Shown here: in pieces, positions 13,336 through 20,078 of the stretch
Numbering within the stretch: position 1 is the first letter of the stretch
Layout: every line of letters begins with the position of its first letter
From: a virus
DNA length: 20,078 nucleotides
Reading direction: 5' to 3' (one strand)
IMG/VR virus record: IMGVR_UViG_3300044491_000761
Location: 1-20,078 of that record
Translations under genes and position numbers: made by a program
The notes under the pieces: model-generated
Told to the model about the DNA's origin: nothing
Seen by the model: the letters and a program-made list of their open reading frames with translations, nothing else
Database searches by the model: none

Positions 13336-15031
13336 AAAAATTCGTTGGAAAAACTTTCTTAGTACTGGTAATCAGTTTACTGAGATGAGTTTAAATCAGA
13401 ATAAAACAAATTTAGTTGTTGGAACAAATGGTGCAGGTAAATCTACTGTATTAGACGCTCTAACTTTTGCTTTATTTGGAAAACCTTTCCGCAAAATTAA
13501 CAAACCTCAACTACTTAATTCTGTAAATGAAAAGGATTGTGTTGTTGAAGTAGAGTTTTCTGTTGGCAATGTTTCCTGGAAAGTTATCAGAGGAATTAAA
13601 CCAAATAAGTTTGAAATTTATCGAGATGATGTTGTTCTAGATCAGTCTTCTGCTGTAAACGATCAGCAGAAATGGTTTGAACAAAATGTAATCAAGATGA
13701 ATTATAAGTCTTTCACTCAGATTGTAATTCTAGGTAGTAGTACATTCGTCCCTTTCATGCAACTATCTGCTACCAATCGCAGAGAAGTGATTGAAGATTT
13801 GTTGGATATTCGTATCTTCTCAAATATGAATACAATCATTAAGGATAAAATTCGTGAATTAAAAGATGAAACTAAAGTTCTTGAATTAAAGAAAGAGTCT
13901 TTAAATGATAAAGTTCAAATGCAAGAGAATTTTATTGAGGAACTTGAAAAGCGCGGTAAGAAAAATATTGAGGATAAGGAAACTTCTATCAGCAATCTTC
14001 TCACAGAAGAAAATAATTTAATTAATCGTAATGAAGTTCTGACAAATCAAGTTGACGAATTTAATGATGAGATGGAAAAATTTTCTGGAGCAACTACCAA
14101 ATTGCGTAAACTTGGCAATCTTAAGGGTAAGATTTCTAACAAAGTATCAACAATTACGAAGGAACATAAATTTTTCACAGAGAATATGGTTTGTCCTACC
14201 TGTACACAATCTATAGAAGAGGACTTCAGAATAAATAAGATTGACGACGCTCAAAATAAAGCGAAAGAGTTGCAATCTGGTTATAAAGAACTAGAGCAGG
14301 CAATTAAAGAAGAAGAAGAGCGAGAGCGTCAATTCTCTAATCTATCAAAGGAGGTAACTTCCCTAACACATGACATTTCTCAAAACAATGTTAGGATTTC
14401 TGGATGTCAACGACAAGTCAGGGATTTGGAATCGGAAATTCAAAGAATTACCGAGAACTTTGCAAACCGAAATAGTGAACATGAGAAGTTAACATCTTTT
14501 AAAGACACCTTACAAACTACATACGACGAACTCGCTTCCAAAAGAGATAATATAAACTATTACGATTTTTCGTATAGTTTGCTCAAGGACGGTGGAGTCA
14601 AAACTAAAATCATCAAAAAGTATCTACCGCTGATAAATCAGCAAGTAAACCGTTATCTACAGATGATGGACTTCTTCATTAATTTTACTTTAGATGAAGA
14701 GTTTAACGAAACCGTCCAGTCTCCTATACATGACAACTTTTCTTATGCTTCTTTCAGCGAGGGGGAGAAGATGAGAATCGACTTAGCACTGCTATTCACA
14801 TGGCGTGAAGTAGCACGATTGAAGAACTCTGTTAATACAAATCTTCTTATCATGGACGAGGTGTTCGACAGTTCTTTGGATGGATTTGGTACTGAAGAGT
14901 TTCTGAAGATTATTCGATTCGTTATCCAGGATGCAAATGTCTTTGTTATCTCTCACAAGCAGGGGATGGAAGATAGATTTGAAAAGTGCATTCAATTTGA
15001 AAAGGTGAAAGGGTTTAGTAGAATGGTATGA
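13322..15031 (+). CDS. 46: Recombination endonuclease subunit gp46 (Rad50/SbcC type)
   Basis: This 569-residue protein (T4 gp46: 560) is the SMC-like ATPase of the gp46-gp47 complex. Walker A GTNGAGKST lies at 34-42, the Q-loop region at about 137-142 (FTQIVIL), a long coiled coil from ~180, the zinc-hook CPTC at 291-294 at its apex, the returning coiled coil to ~430, the ABC signature FSEGEKMR at 478-485, Walker B LLIMDE with Asp512-Glu513, and a D-loop SSLDG and switch His (VISHKQ). All key residues are present. The ATG at 13322 overlaps the upstream gene by 14 bases. Its stop lies two bases before the sulfotransferase-like start, so read-through transcription into the accessory island is likely. 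Confidence 0.96.
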   Translation: MILFEKIRWKNFLSTGNQFTEMSLNQNKTNLVVGTNGAGKSTVLDALTFALFGKPFRKINKPQLLNSVNEKDCVVEVEFSVGNVSWKVIRGIKPNKFEIYRDDVVLDQSSAVNDQQKWFEQNVIKMNYKSFTQIVILGSSTFVPFMQLSATNRREVIEDLLDIRIFSNMNTIIKDKIRELKDETKVLELKKESLNDKVQMQENFIEELEKRGKKNIEDKETSISNLLTEENNLINRNEVLTNQVDEFNDEMEKFSGATTKLRKLGNLKGKISNKVSTITKEHKFFTENMVCPTCTQSIEEDFRINKIDDAQNKAKELQSGYKELEQAIKEEEERERQFSNLSKEVTSLTHDISQNNVRISGCQRQVRDLESEIQRITENFANRNSEHEKLTSFKDTLQTTYDELASKRDNINYYDFSYSLLKDGGVKTKIIKKYLPLINQQVNRYLQMMDFFINFTLDEEFNETVQSPIHDNFSYASFSEGEKMRIDLALLFTWREVARLKNSVNTNLLIMDEVFDSSLDGFGTEEFLKIIRFVIQDANVFVISHKQGMEDRFEKCIQFEKVKGFSRMV

Positions 15032-15032
15032 T

Positions 15033-15650
15033 ATGGCAGTCTTCAAGCATAGAGAAACTGGTAAAAGATTCTTGTTTGTTCATATTCCTAGAACTGCAGG
15101 AAGATTTGTTGAAAGAAACTTAGAGGCACAGGGTTGGGACTGGGATAACAATCTAAATCTAACTACGATGTATCATAGCTTTAATGGTATCGAAGTAGCT
15201 CATTTTCATAGAGAATATTATCAGGAGTATTTGGAATCTAATGATATTCCACATGTATCGATTATCAGAAACCCGATTGATAGATTTATATCCGCATCAT
15301 TCTTTCTAACATACATGTATGGTTCAGATATTCAAGAGTCTGTGGAAGATCCGTTTTACTTCTATAATATGCTTGAGAACTATCCAATCACTGAATCGAA
15401 AAGTTGGTATCGTAATCAACTTGATTTCTTATCAAAAAAGACTCATACTTGGAAATTTGAAGATGGGTTTGAAAAATCATTTGATGAATGGTTGAGTAAT
15501 ATTGTTGGTGTTGATATAAAAATGAATGCATTAATTAAATATACAACCAGAAATGAGGGGCAGAAACTAAAGAAAACAGATGCTCTCACATCAAATATAA
15601 AAAAATTATATAGAAATGACATCGAAAAACTCTATCCAGAACTAGGGTGA
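15033..15650 (+). CDS. Sulfotransferase-family protein
   Basis: This 205-residue protein resembles the Sulfotransfer family, which moves sulfate from PAPS to sugars, lipids or proteins. The N-terminal LFVHIPRTAGRFVERNL (14-30) fits the PAPS 5'-phosphosulfate loop, usually HIPKTAG, and VSIIRNPIDRFISASFF (about 75-91) fits the 3'-phosphate motif (RNPxxRxxS). The catalytic Lys of the loop is Arg (Arg20) here. The middle contains HFHREYYQEYL, where a catalytic base could lie. No signal peptide or membrane segment. It is the first gene of the island between gp46 and gp45, directly behind gp46. The acceptor cannot be told from sequence; host surface polysaccharide or a phage component are both possible. 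Whether it is active with Arg20 is open. Confidence 0.75.
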   Translation: MAVFKHRETGKRFLFVHIPRTAGRFVERNLEAQGWDWDNNLNLTTMYHSFNGIEVAHFHREYYQEYLESNDIPHVSIIRNPIDRFISASFFLTYMYGSDIQESVEDPFYFYNMLENYPITESKSWYRNQLDFLSKKTHTWKFEDGFEKSFDEWLSNIVGVDIKMNALIKYTTRNEGQKLKKTDALTSNIKKLYRNDIEKLYPELG

Positions 15651-15680
15651 CAGTTTTTCGATTGGAAGCCTTCCAGAAGG

Positions 15681-17831
15681 ATGCTTTTGGTGTATGATGA
15701 GCCCATACGAAACGAACTTATGGCAGTTAAGCACGAAATTAAATCTCAACTTGCTAAACTGCTTGCCACAGAAGACTTGATTGTTGAGCATCGTCAAACT
15801 GAAACTGCTTGTTTCAATGTTGAGACTCGTGTCCTGACACTACCACTTTGGGATAAAGCAAGTGGTACTGTGTATGACATGCTGGTTGGACACGAGGTTG
15901 GACATGCCTTGTTTACTCCTAACCTTGACACTCCCAAAGGTATTCCCATGCAGTTTGTGAACATTGTTGAGGATGTTCGCATTGAAAAACTAATCAAGAG
16001 AAGATTTCCAGGACTCACCAAATCTTTCTTCAAAGGTTATGGCGAAATGCATGAGGATGATTTTTTTGAACTTGACGAACAAGACGTAGATAAAATGAAT
16101 CTTGCGGACAGAGCAAACCTGTACTTCAAGATTGGTAATCATATTGATATTAAATTTAATTCTGTTCAAGAAGATACTCTGATTCGTAAAATTGCCGATA
16201 CTGAAACTTGGGAAGAAGTCCTAGAAGTATCCAAAGAACTTTACGATTATTGTAAACAGAATCATGATGAAAAAGTAGATATTGATATGCCTCAGCAACC
16301 CAATAATGTTGGTGGTGCTAATGAAATGGAAAATCAGGAAAAGACTGAGGAAGAGTCTCCTACTAATTCTTCGGAGAAAACATATAGTAGTGGTGGCGGA
16401 GATGCCGAATTTACATCTGATTCTGTAGATGAAGATGGCATTGAAGAACCAAAAGTTCAAACTGCAGACTCTCTAGAGAAGAATCTCCGGGATTTGATGA
16501 ATGAAGAATCTATTAATAATATCTATTGTGAACTTCCTCAACTCAATCTGAACTCAGTTATTGCCACTAATACGGAAGTTCATGCCGAGTGTGAAAATCA
16601 TGCGTTGCTAAACTACCCCAAAGTATATGATATTATTGATAATCAGTTTCTTGAATTCAAACGTTCCACCCAAAAGGAAGTGAGTTATCTCGTAAAAGAG
16701 TTTGAATGTAAAAAATCTGCAGATGCCTATGCTCGCGCTACCACTGCTCGCACAGGTGTTCTTGATTGTACCAAACTCCACACTTACAAATACAATGAAG
16801 ACTTATTCAGAAAGGTTACTACTCTTGCTGACGGGAAGAGTCATGGATTGGTGTTTGTTCTGGATTGGAGTGGTTCAATGGGGCCCTTTCTTAAAGATAC
16901 TCTAAAACAACTCTTCAATCTGATGTGGTTCTGTAAAAAAGTGAATATTCCTTTTGAGGTTTATGCTTTTACTAATGAGTGGAATCGTTCTTTCTTTGAT
17001 CCCATCACTCGTAAGATGAAAACTTATAGTACAAAGAACCACTATGAGAGAAAAGAATATCTTCTCTCTGTGGATGATTCCTTTGCCATGATGAATATCT
17101 TTACTAGTCGAGTGAATGGTAAAGTGATGGAACAGCAGATGAAGAATATCTTTCGTATATCTCATTATTATTCTTCTTATGCTTACAATGCCTACACCAT
17201 TCCAGAAAGACTTCAACTTTCTGGAACTCCTTTGAATGAGGCAATTGTTGCACTACATCAGATTCTTCCTGAGTTTCAAAGAGAAACTAAACTTCAGAAG
17301 GTTCACTGTGTTATTTTGACTGATGGTGAGGCAAATCATTTGAACTATCATCGTCTAGTTCATCGTCACTGGGATCCTGAACCTGTTATGGGAACATCTC
17401 ATATGAGGTTAGGTGTTCATATCCGAGATAGGAAACTAGGCACTACTTATCGTGTTACTGGTTCATGGAGTAATTTCACTAAGATAATGCTTAATAATTT
17501 AAAAGATAAGTTTCCTAACATGAGTGTCGTGGGTATTCGTATCCTTGGTGGTAGAGACGCTAATGCGTTTATCAGAGAACACTGTAAAGCATATAGTGAT
17601 GTTTATCTAAAGACTCTTTCTGATTGGCAGAAACATCGTTCTTTTAATATTAAAACCGCTGGATATGATGCATATTTTGCTTTGTCTGCAACCTCTCTTA
17701 ATCAAGACACTGAATTTGAAGTTGCTGAAGGAGCATCCAAAGCAAAAATTAAATCGGCATTTGCTAAGAGTTTGAAGACTAAAAAACTAAATAAGAAAGT
17801 TCTTGGCGAATTTATTTCTTTGGTGGCATGA
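15681..17831 (+). CDS. CobT-like protein: HExxH metallopeptidase-like domain plus VWA domain
   Basis: This 716-residue protein has three parts. The N-terminal region holds HEVGH at 71-75 and, 20 residues on, NIVEDVRIE (94-102), the arrangement of a zinc gluzincin (HExxH with a downstream Glu). Residues ~195-270 are an acidic, Ser/Glu/Asn-rich linker. The C-terminal half is a von Willebrand A domain with a MIDAS DWSGS at 395-399 and TDGE at 547-550. CobT of cobaltochelatase, and other VWA partners of MoxR-type ATPases, share this layout, and a CobS-like ATPase follows at 18041, so a working pair is likely. Real chelation is uncertain because no CobN-like subunit is seen. Start is uncertain: AGAAGG touches the ATG at 15681 but is 9 bases before a GTG at 15690; an ATG at 15720 gives MAVKHEIKSQL. 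Confidence 0.82.
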   Translation: MLLVYDEPIRNELMAVKHEIKSQLAKLLATEDLIVEHRQTETACFNVETRVLTLPLWDKASGTVYDMLVGHEVGHALFTPNLDTPKGIPMQFVNIVEDVRIEKLIKRRFPGLTKSFFKGYGEMHEDDFFELDEQDVDKMNLADRANLYFKIGNHIDIKFNSVQEDTLIRKIADTETWEEVLEVSKELYDYCKQNHDEKVDIDMPQQPNNVGGANEMENQEKTEEESPTNSSEKTYSSGGGDAEFTSDSVDEDGIEEPKVQTADSLEKNLRDLMNEESINNIYCELPQLNLNSVIATNTEVHAECENHALLNYPKVYDIIDNQFLEFKRSTQKEVSYLVKEFECKKSADAYARATTARTGVLDCTKLHTYKYNEDLFRKVTTLADGKSHGLVFVLDWSGSMGPFLKDTLKQLFNLMWFCKKVNIPFEVYAFTNEWNRSFFDPITRKMKTYSTKNHYERKEYLLSVDDSFAMMNIFTSRVNGKVMEQQMKNIFRISHYYSSYAYNAYTIPERLQLSGTPLNEAIVALHQILPEFQRETKLQKVHCVILTDGEANHLNYHRLVHRHWDPEPVMGTSHMRLGVHIRDRKLGTTYRVTGSWSNFTKIMLNNLKDKFPNMSVVGIRILGGRDANAFIREHCKAYSDVYLKTLSDWQKHRSFNIKTAGYDAYFALSATSLNQDTEFEVAEGASKAKIKSAFAKSLKTKKLNKKVLGEFISLVA

Positions 17832-17971
17832 AAATGACTTGGAAAGAAATTGCACTTCAGATGGAAACCGATCCCAAAGTACGCAAAGTTTTAATTGAAG
17901 GGCCAAAGAGTCTTGCTCAGGCATGGATGATGCAAGTGATGAAATTTAAATACCTTAGGTGGACACTTTAA
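17828..17971 (+). CDS. Small 47-residue basic protein after the CobT-like gene
   Basis: An ATG overlapping the CobT-like stop codon (ATGA) opens a 47-residue frame that ends at TAA 17969-17971, 13 bases before a terminator. It is amphipathic: a helix with MTWKEIALQMETDPKVRKVLI, a GPKS turn and a Met/Trp/Lys-rich C-terminal helix (QAWMMQVMKFKYLRWTL, 31-47). Overlap-coupled placement and filling of the gap up to the terminator suggest a real gene, but it is too short to identify; function unknown. Confidence 0.6.
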   Translation: MKMTWKEIALQMETDPKVRKVLIEGPKSLAQAWMMQVMKFKYLRWTL

Positions 17972-17984
17972 ACCAGTGGTACAC

Positions 17985-18007
17985 GGGGGGCGAAATGCCC
18001 CCTTTTT
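17985..18007 (+). terminator. Intrinsic terminator between the CobT-like unit and cobS
   Basis: A 6-bp all-GC stem (GGGGGC / GCCCCC) with a GAAAT loop is followed by five T residues; an extra G-T pair can extend it at the base. It would end transcripts from gp46 or the CobT-like gene and set cobS apart as its own unit. Confidence 0.9.
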
Positions 18008-18040
18008 CGTTTATAATAAATTCAGTTCAGACAAAAGGAA

Positions 18041-19129
18041 ATGGCGCTCTCATCCGACTTTATCATCACAGCACTCCAGAACTCCTTCGGTTCCGAAGTT
18101 ACTTCTGGTGACATCCGTGGGTGGTGTGCAATGAATGGTTTTAATTACCAAACAGTTACTAATAAACTGTCTGACTATAAAGTTGGACGTGGTAAGTGGA
18201 ACATGGAAGTAACAAAGGGAGCAGTAAAAGAGTTGGAAACATCTTACAATTCTCCGGCAGCGATTCCTGCAATTAAACAAAACCTTATTCCTCATAAAGA
18301 TGATACCTTCGTCAAGTTTGGTAACTTCGGTGATATTAAAAAAATTATTAAGTCCTGCTTATTCTATCCTACATTTATTACGGGATTGTCTGGTAATGGT
18401 AAGACGTTTAGTGTTGAACAAGCGTGTGCCCAACTCGATAGAGAACTGATTCGTGTTAATATCACAATTGAGACTGATGAAGATGATCTCATTGGCGGAT
18501 TTCGTCTGGTGGGAGGTGAGACTGTTTGGCATAATGGCCCAGTCATCGAAGCCTTGGAGCGCGGTGCGATTCTACTACTTGACGAGGTTGACTTGGCTTC
18601 CAACAAAATTCTTTGCCTTCAATCAATCTTGGAAGGTAAAGGAGTTTTCTTGAAAAAGATTGGTAAGTTTGTCAAACCTGCTGCTGGTTTCAATGTTATT
18701 GCTACTGCTAATACCAAGGGTAAAGGTTCTGATGATGGACGCTTTATCGGAACTAACGTCCTGAATGAAGCGTTTCTGGAGCGTTTTCCTGTGACTCTAG
18801 AGCAAGAATATCCCACCCCTTCTGTTGAGCAGAACATTCTATCCAAACTCTGCAGCGATACCGACTTCTGTAAGCGTCTCTGTGACTGGGCAGACATCAT
18901 TCGTAAGACATTCTATGATGGTGGTATTGAAGAAATCATCAGCACCCGCCGTCTGGTTCATATTGTGAAGGCATATAGTATCTTCAATGACAAGGCAAAA
19001 GCAATTCAGGTTTGTGTCAATCGTTTTGATGATGAAACAAAGCAAGCATTTCTGGAACTGTACGACAAGGTTGATGCTGACTTTGTTCTGCCCTCCGAGG
19101 GTGGTATTGACACATCAGTTGTGTATTGA
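18041..19129 (+). CDS. cobS: CobS/MoxR-type AAA+ ATPase
   Basis: This 362-residue protein has a short N-terminal helical domain (~1-90, with a GWCAMNGFNYQTV segment) and an AAA+ core: Walker A GLSGNGKT at 115-122, Walker B LLLDEVD with Asp181-Glu182, sensor-1 IATANT near 225, and an arginine-finger region LNEAFLERF near 243-251. The family includes cobaltochelatase subunit CobS, and cyanophage copies are commonly named cobS; more cautiously it is a MoxR-like remodelling ATPase acting on a VWA partner, here probably the CobT-like protein upstream. AAAGGA directly before the ATG is a strong, closely spaced ribosome site. A TATAAT-like stretch at 18012-18017 lacks a -35. A perfect host promoter lies in its last codons. 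Confidence 0.88.
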   Translation: MALSSDFIITALQNSFGSEVTSGDIRGWCAMNGFNYQTVTNKLSDYKVGRGKWNMEVTKGAVKELETSYNSPAAIPAIKQNLIPHKDDTFVKFGNFGDIKKIIKSCLFYPTFITGLSGNGKTFSVEQACAQLDRELIRVNITIETDEDDLIGGFRLVGGETVWHNGPVIEALERGAILLLDEVDLASNKILCLQSILEGKGVFLKKIGKFVKPAAGFNVIATANTKGKGSDDGRFIGTNVLNEAFLERFPVTLEQEYPTPSVEQNILSKLCSDTDFCKRLCDWADIIRKTFYDGGIEEIISTRRLVHIVKAYSIFNDKAKAIQVCVNRFDDETKQAFLELYDKVDADFVLPSEGGIDTSVVY

Positions 19130-19135
19130 TATAAT
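19107..19135 (+). promoter_or_regulatory. Perfect sigma70 promoter at the end of cobS
   Basis: TTGACA (19107-19112), exactly 17 bases, TATAAT (19130-19135): 12 of 12 consensus bases, plus TGA before the -10 (extended -10). Predicted start near 19142, so it drives the DUF3310-like gene and gp45. The ATG at 19136 abuts the -10 and would be upstream of the RNA start. Confidence 0.8.
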
Positions 19136-19672
19136 ATGGTGAACGCTTGGAGTCTCTTATCCGACACTATGGATGAACTTAAAAATGATGTTGTCACTCT
19201 TGGTGGCACTACAGGTGAAACAACAAAAGAAGACTGGAATGATTTTTGGGAAGGAGATGGTATTAGCATGACAGGTAATCCTTACGGACGTTTCCCTGAT
19301 ATTATTGATTTCTCATCTTCAGTCACTGGTTCAAGAATTGTTGGTGGTGACTATACTTATTCAAATAATACCTTGGAATTCTCTAAAAGATACAAGTACA
19401 ATGAGGATGCCATCCTCAAAGAACTGAAAGATTATATTACTGGAACATATAATCAGCACTACTCTGCTGGTTCCGATAAAATTCAAACACTTGATTTGAT
19501 TGAAGCATGTGGTGATGGTGAATCCTTCTGCCGCAGCAATATCCTCAAGTATGCTTCTCGTTATGACAAGAAAGGCACTGCACGACGTGACATTACAAAA
19601 ATTTTGCACTATGCTGTGCTTCTGATGCATTTCAACGACAAAAATGCTCAACGTGAAACCTATCCACAATGA
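19136..19672 (+). CDS. DUF3310-like protein upstream of gp45
   Basis: The listed frame gives 178 residues. The C-terminal ~70 match the DUF3310 pattern seen in many phages: QHYSAGSDKIQTLDLIEACG (HY, then a helix with a Leu/Ile-Glu-A core), FCRSNILKYASRYDKKG (the N-x-x-K-Y-x-x-R helix) and a final helix DITKILHYAVLLMHF. In typical members this reads HY...E.IEA...F..GNAIKYI.RAG.K...ED..KA..YL. The function is unknown. Residues 1-100 are polar and Gly/Thr-rich. The ATG at 19136 lies directly against a perfect -10 box, so RNA from that promoter would start after it; translation from the ATG at 19169 (MDELKNDVV) is then likely, giving 167 residues. No clear ribosome site is seen for either. Confidence 0.75.
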   Translation: MVNAWSLLSDTMDELKNDVVTLGGTTGETTKEDWNDFWEGDGISMTGNPYGRFPDIIDFSSSVTGSRIVGGDYTYSNNTLEFSKRYKYNEDAILKELKDYITGTYNQHYSAGSDKIQTLDLIEACGDGESFCRSNILKYASRYDKKGTARRDITKILHYAVLLMHFNDKNAQRETYPQ

Positions 19673-19692
19673 TGATGAAAACCCGTCCCTCT

Positions 19693-20078
19693 ATGAAACT
19701 GTCTGATAAAACCTTTTCTGTCCTGAAGAACTTTTCTTCTATTAATCAATCTATTCTTTTTAAAGAGGGTAACAAACTTCGCACTATCAGTGTGATGAAA
19801 AATATCCTTGCAGAGGCAACTGTCTCTGAGGATTTTCCTAAAGACTTTGGTATCTATGATTTGAATCAATTTCTTAATGGAATTGACTTGCACGATAATC
19901 CTGAACTAGACTTTGCAACTGATGGTTATGTAACTATCAAGGAAGGTAAGTCTCGTTCCAAGTATTTCTTTGCAGATCCTGCAGTCATTGTGACTCCTCC
20001 TGAGAAAGAAATCGCTCTCCCTACTGAAGATGTTTGTTTTGAAGTAAACACCGATCAACTTCATCAACTGTTCAAGGC
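19693..20078 (+). CDS. 45: Sliding clamp gp45, N-terminal part (3' end outside window)
   Basis: The first 128 codons of the DNA polymerase processivity clamp are present; the gene continues beyond the window. The sequence aligns with T4 gp45: MKLSDKTFSVLKNFSSIN against MKLSKDTTALLKNFATIN, then IYDLNQFL, and the FFADPAVIVTPP segment. gp45 is loaded by gp44/62, tethers the polymerase and, in T4, activates late transcription with gp55 and gp33. ATG codons at 19669, 19672 and 19675 also open this frame, the first pair overlapping the upstream stop; I chose 19693 because it matches the T4 N-terminus. No strong ribosome site precedes any of them. The perfect promoter at 19107-19135 probably serves it. 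Confidence 0.93.
   Translation, partial: MKLSDKTFSVLKNFSSINQSILFKEGNKLRTISVMKNILAEATVSEDFPKDFGIYDLNQFLNGIDLHDNPELDFATDGYVTIKEGKSRSKYFFADPAVIVTPPEKEIALPTEDVCFEVNTDQLHQLFK

Noticed and set aside
15666-15690. CCTTCCAGAAGG hairpin hiding the ribosome site of the CobT-like gene
   Set aside because: The stem is only four pairs with a four-base loop, too weak to call a regulatory structure.
18012-18017. TATAAT before cobS as a sigma70 promoter
   Set aside because: The matching -35 position falls in the terminator stem (GGCGAA) with no similarity, and there is no TG extension. AATAAATT nearby is only an imperfect late box.

Overview
This window is the late structural block plus the start of the replication/recombination block of a T4-like marine cyanophage (cyanomyovirus; host most likely marine Synechococcus or Prochlorococcus). 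The reasons are: T4 head and tail proteins in T4 order (gp18-gp19-gp20-gp67-x-gp21-gp22-gp23), recombination and replication proteins in T4 transcription order (gp55-gp47-gp46-...-gp45), AT-leaning DNA, late-promoter boxes of the NATAAATA type, and genes known mainly from cyanophages (a CobS-like AAA+ ATPase, a DUF3110 protein). All genes lie on the + strand and are tightly packed. I see no tRNA, CRISPR array, insertion sequence or att site, and no gene-free stretch longer than about 110 bases.

Layout. (1) 1-7627: virion assembly, comprising the sheath C-terminal part, tail tube, portal, core protein gp67, an unrecognised beta-rich protein, prohead protease gp21, scaffold gp22 and major capsid gp23, most preceded by a late-promoter box and closed by a strong intrinsic terminator at 7652-7676. 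(2) 7696-10770: a tail-tube-fold protein (probably gp3), UvsY, a 60-residue protein, UvsW and a possible Sm-like small protein. (3) 10820-15031: late sigma factor gp55, a free-standing HNH homing endonuclease, then gp47 (Mre11-like), a DUF3110 protein and gp46 (Rad50-like). (4) 15033-19672: an accessory island between gp46 and gp45 holding a sulfotransferase-like protein, a large metallopeptidase/VWA 'CobT-like' protein, a 47-residue protein, a terminator, a CobS/MoxR-type AAA+ ATPase and a DUF3310-like protein. (5) 19693-end: the beginning of the sliding clamp gp45.

Two regulatory layers can be read. Structural genes and uvsW carry T4-type late boxes. The gp55-HNH-gp47 region and the cobS/gp45 junction carry host-type (sigma70) promoters with exactly 17-base spacers, including a perfect TTGACA-N17-TATAAT at 19107-19135. 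gp55 made from such a promoter would then switch on the late boxes.

The most interesting items are: the HNH gene leader, where a 9-bp inverted repeat encloses both a late box and a TATAAT box (the logic known for T4 I-TevI); a sigma70-type promoter buried inside the HNH gene that could drive gp47/gp46; the AAA+ plus metallopeptidase-VWA pair; and an apparent one-base frame break at the gp55 N-terminus.
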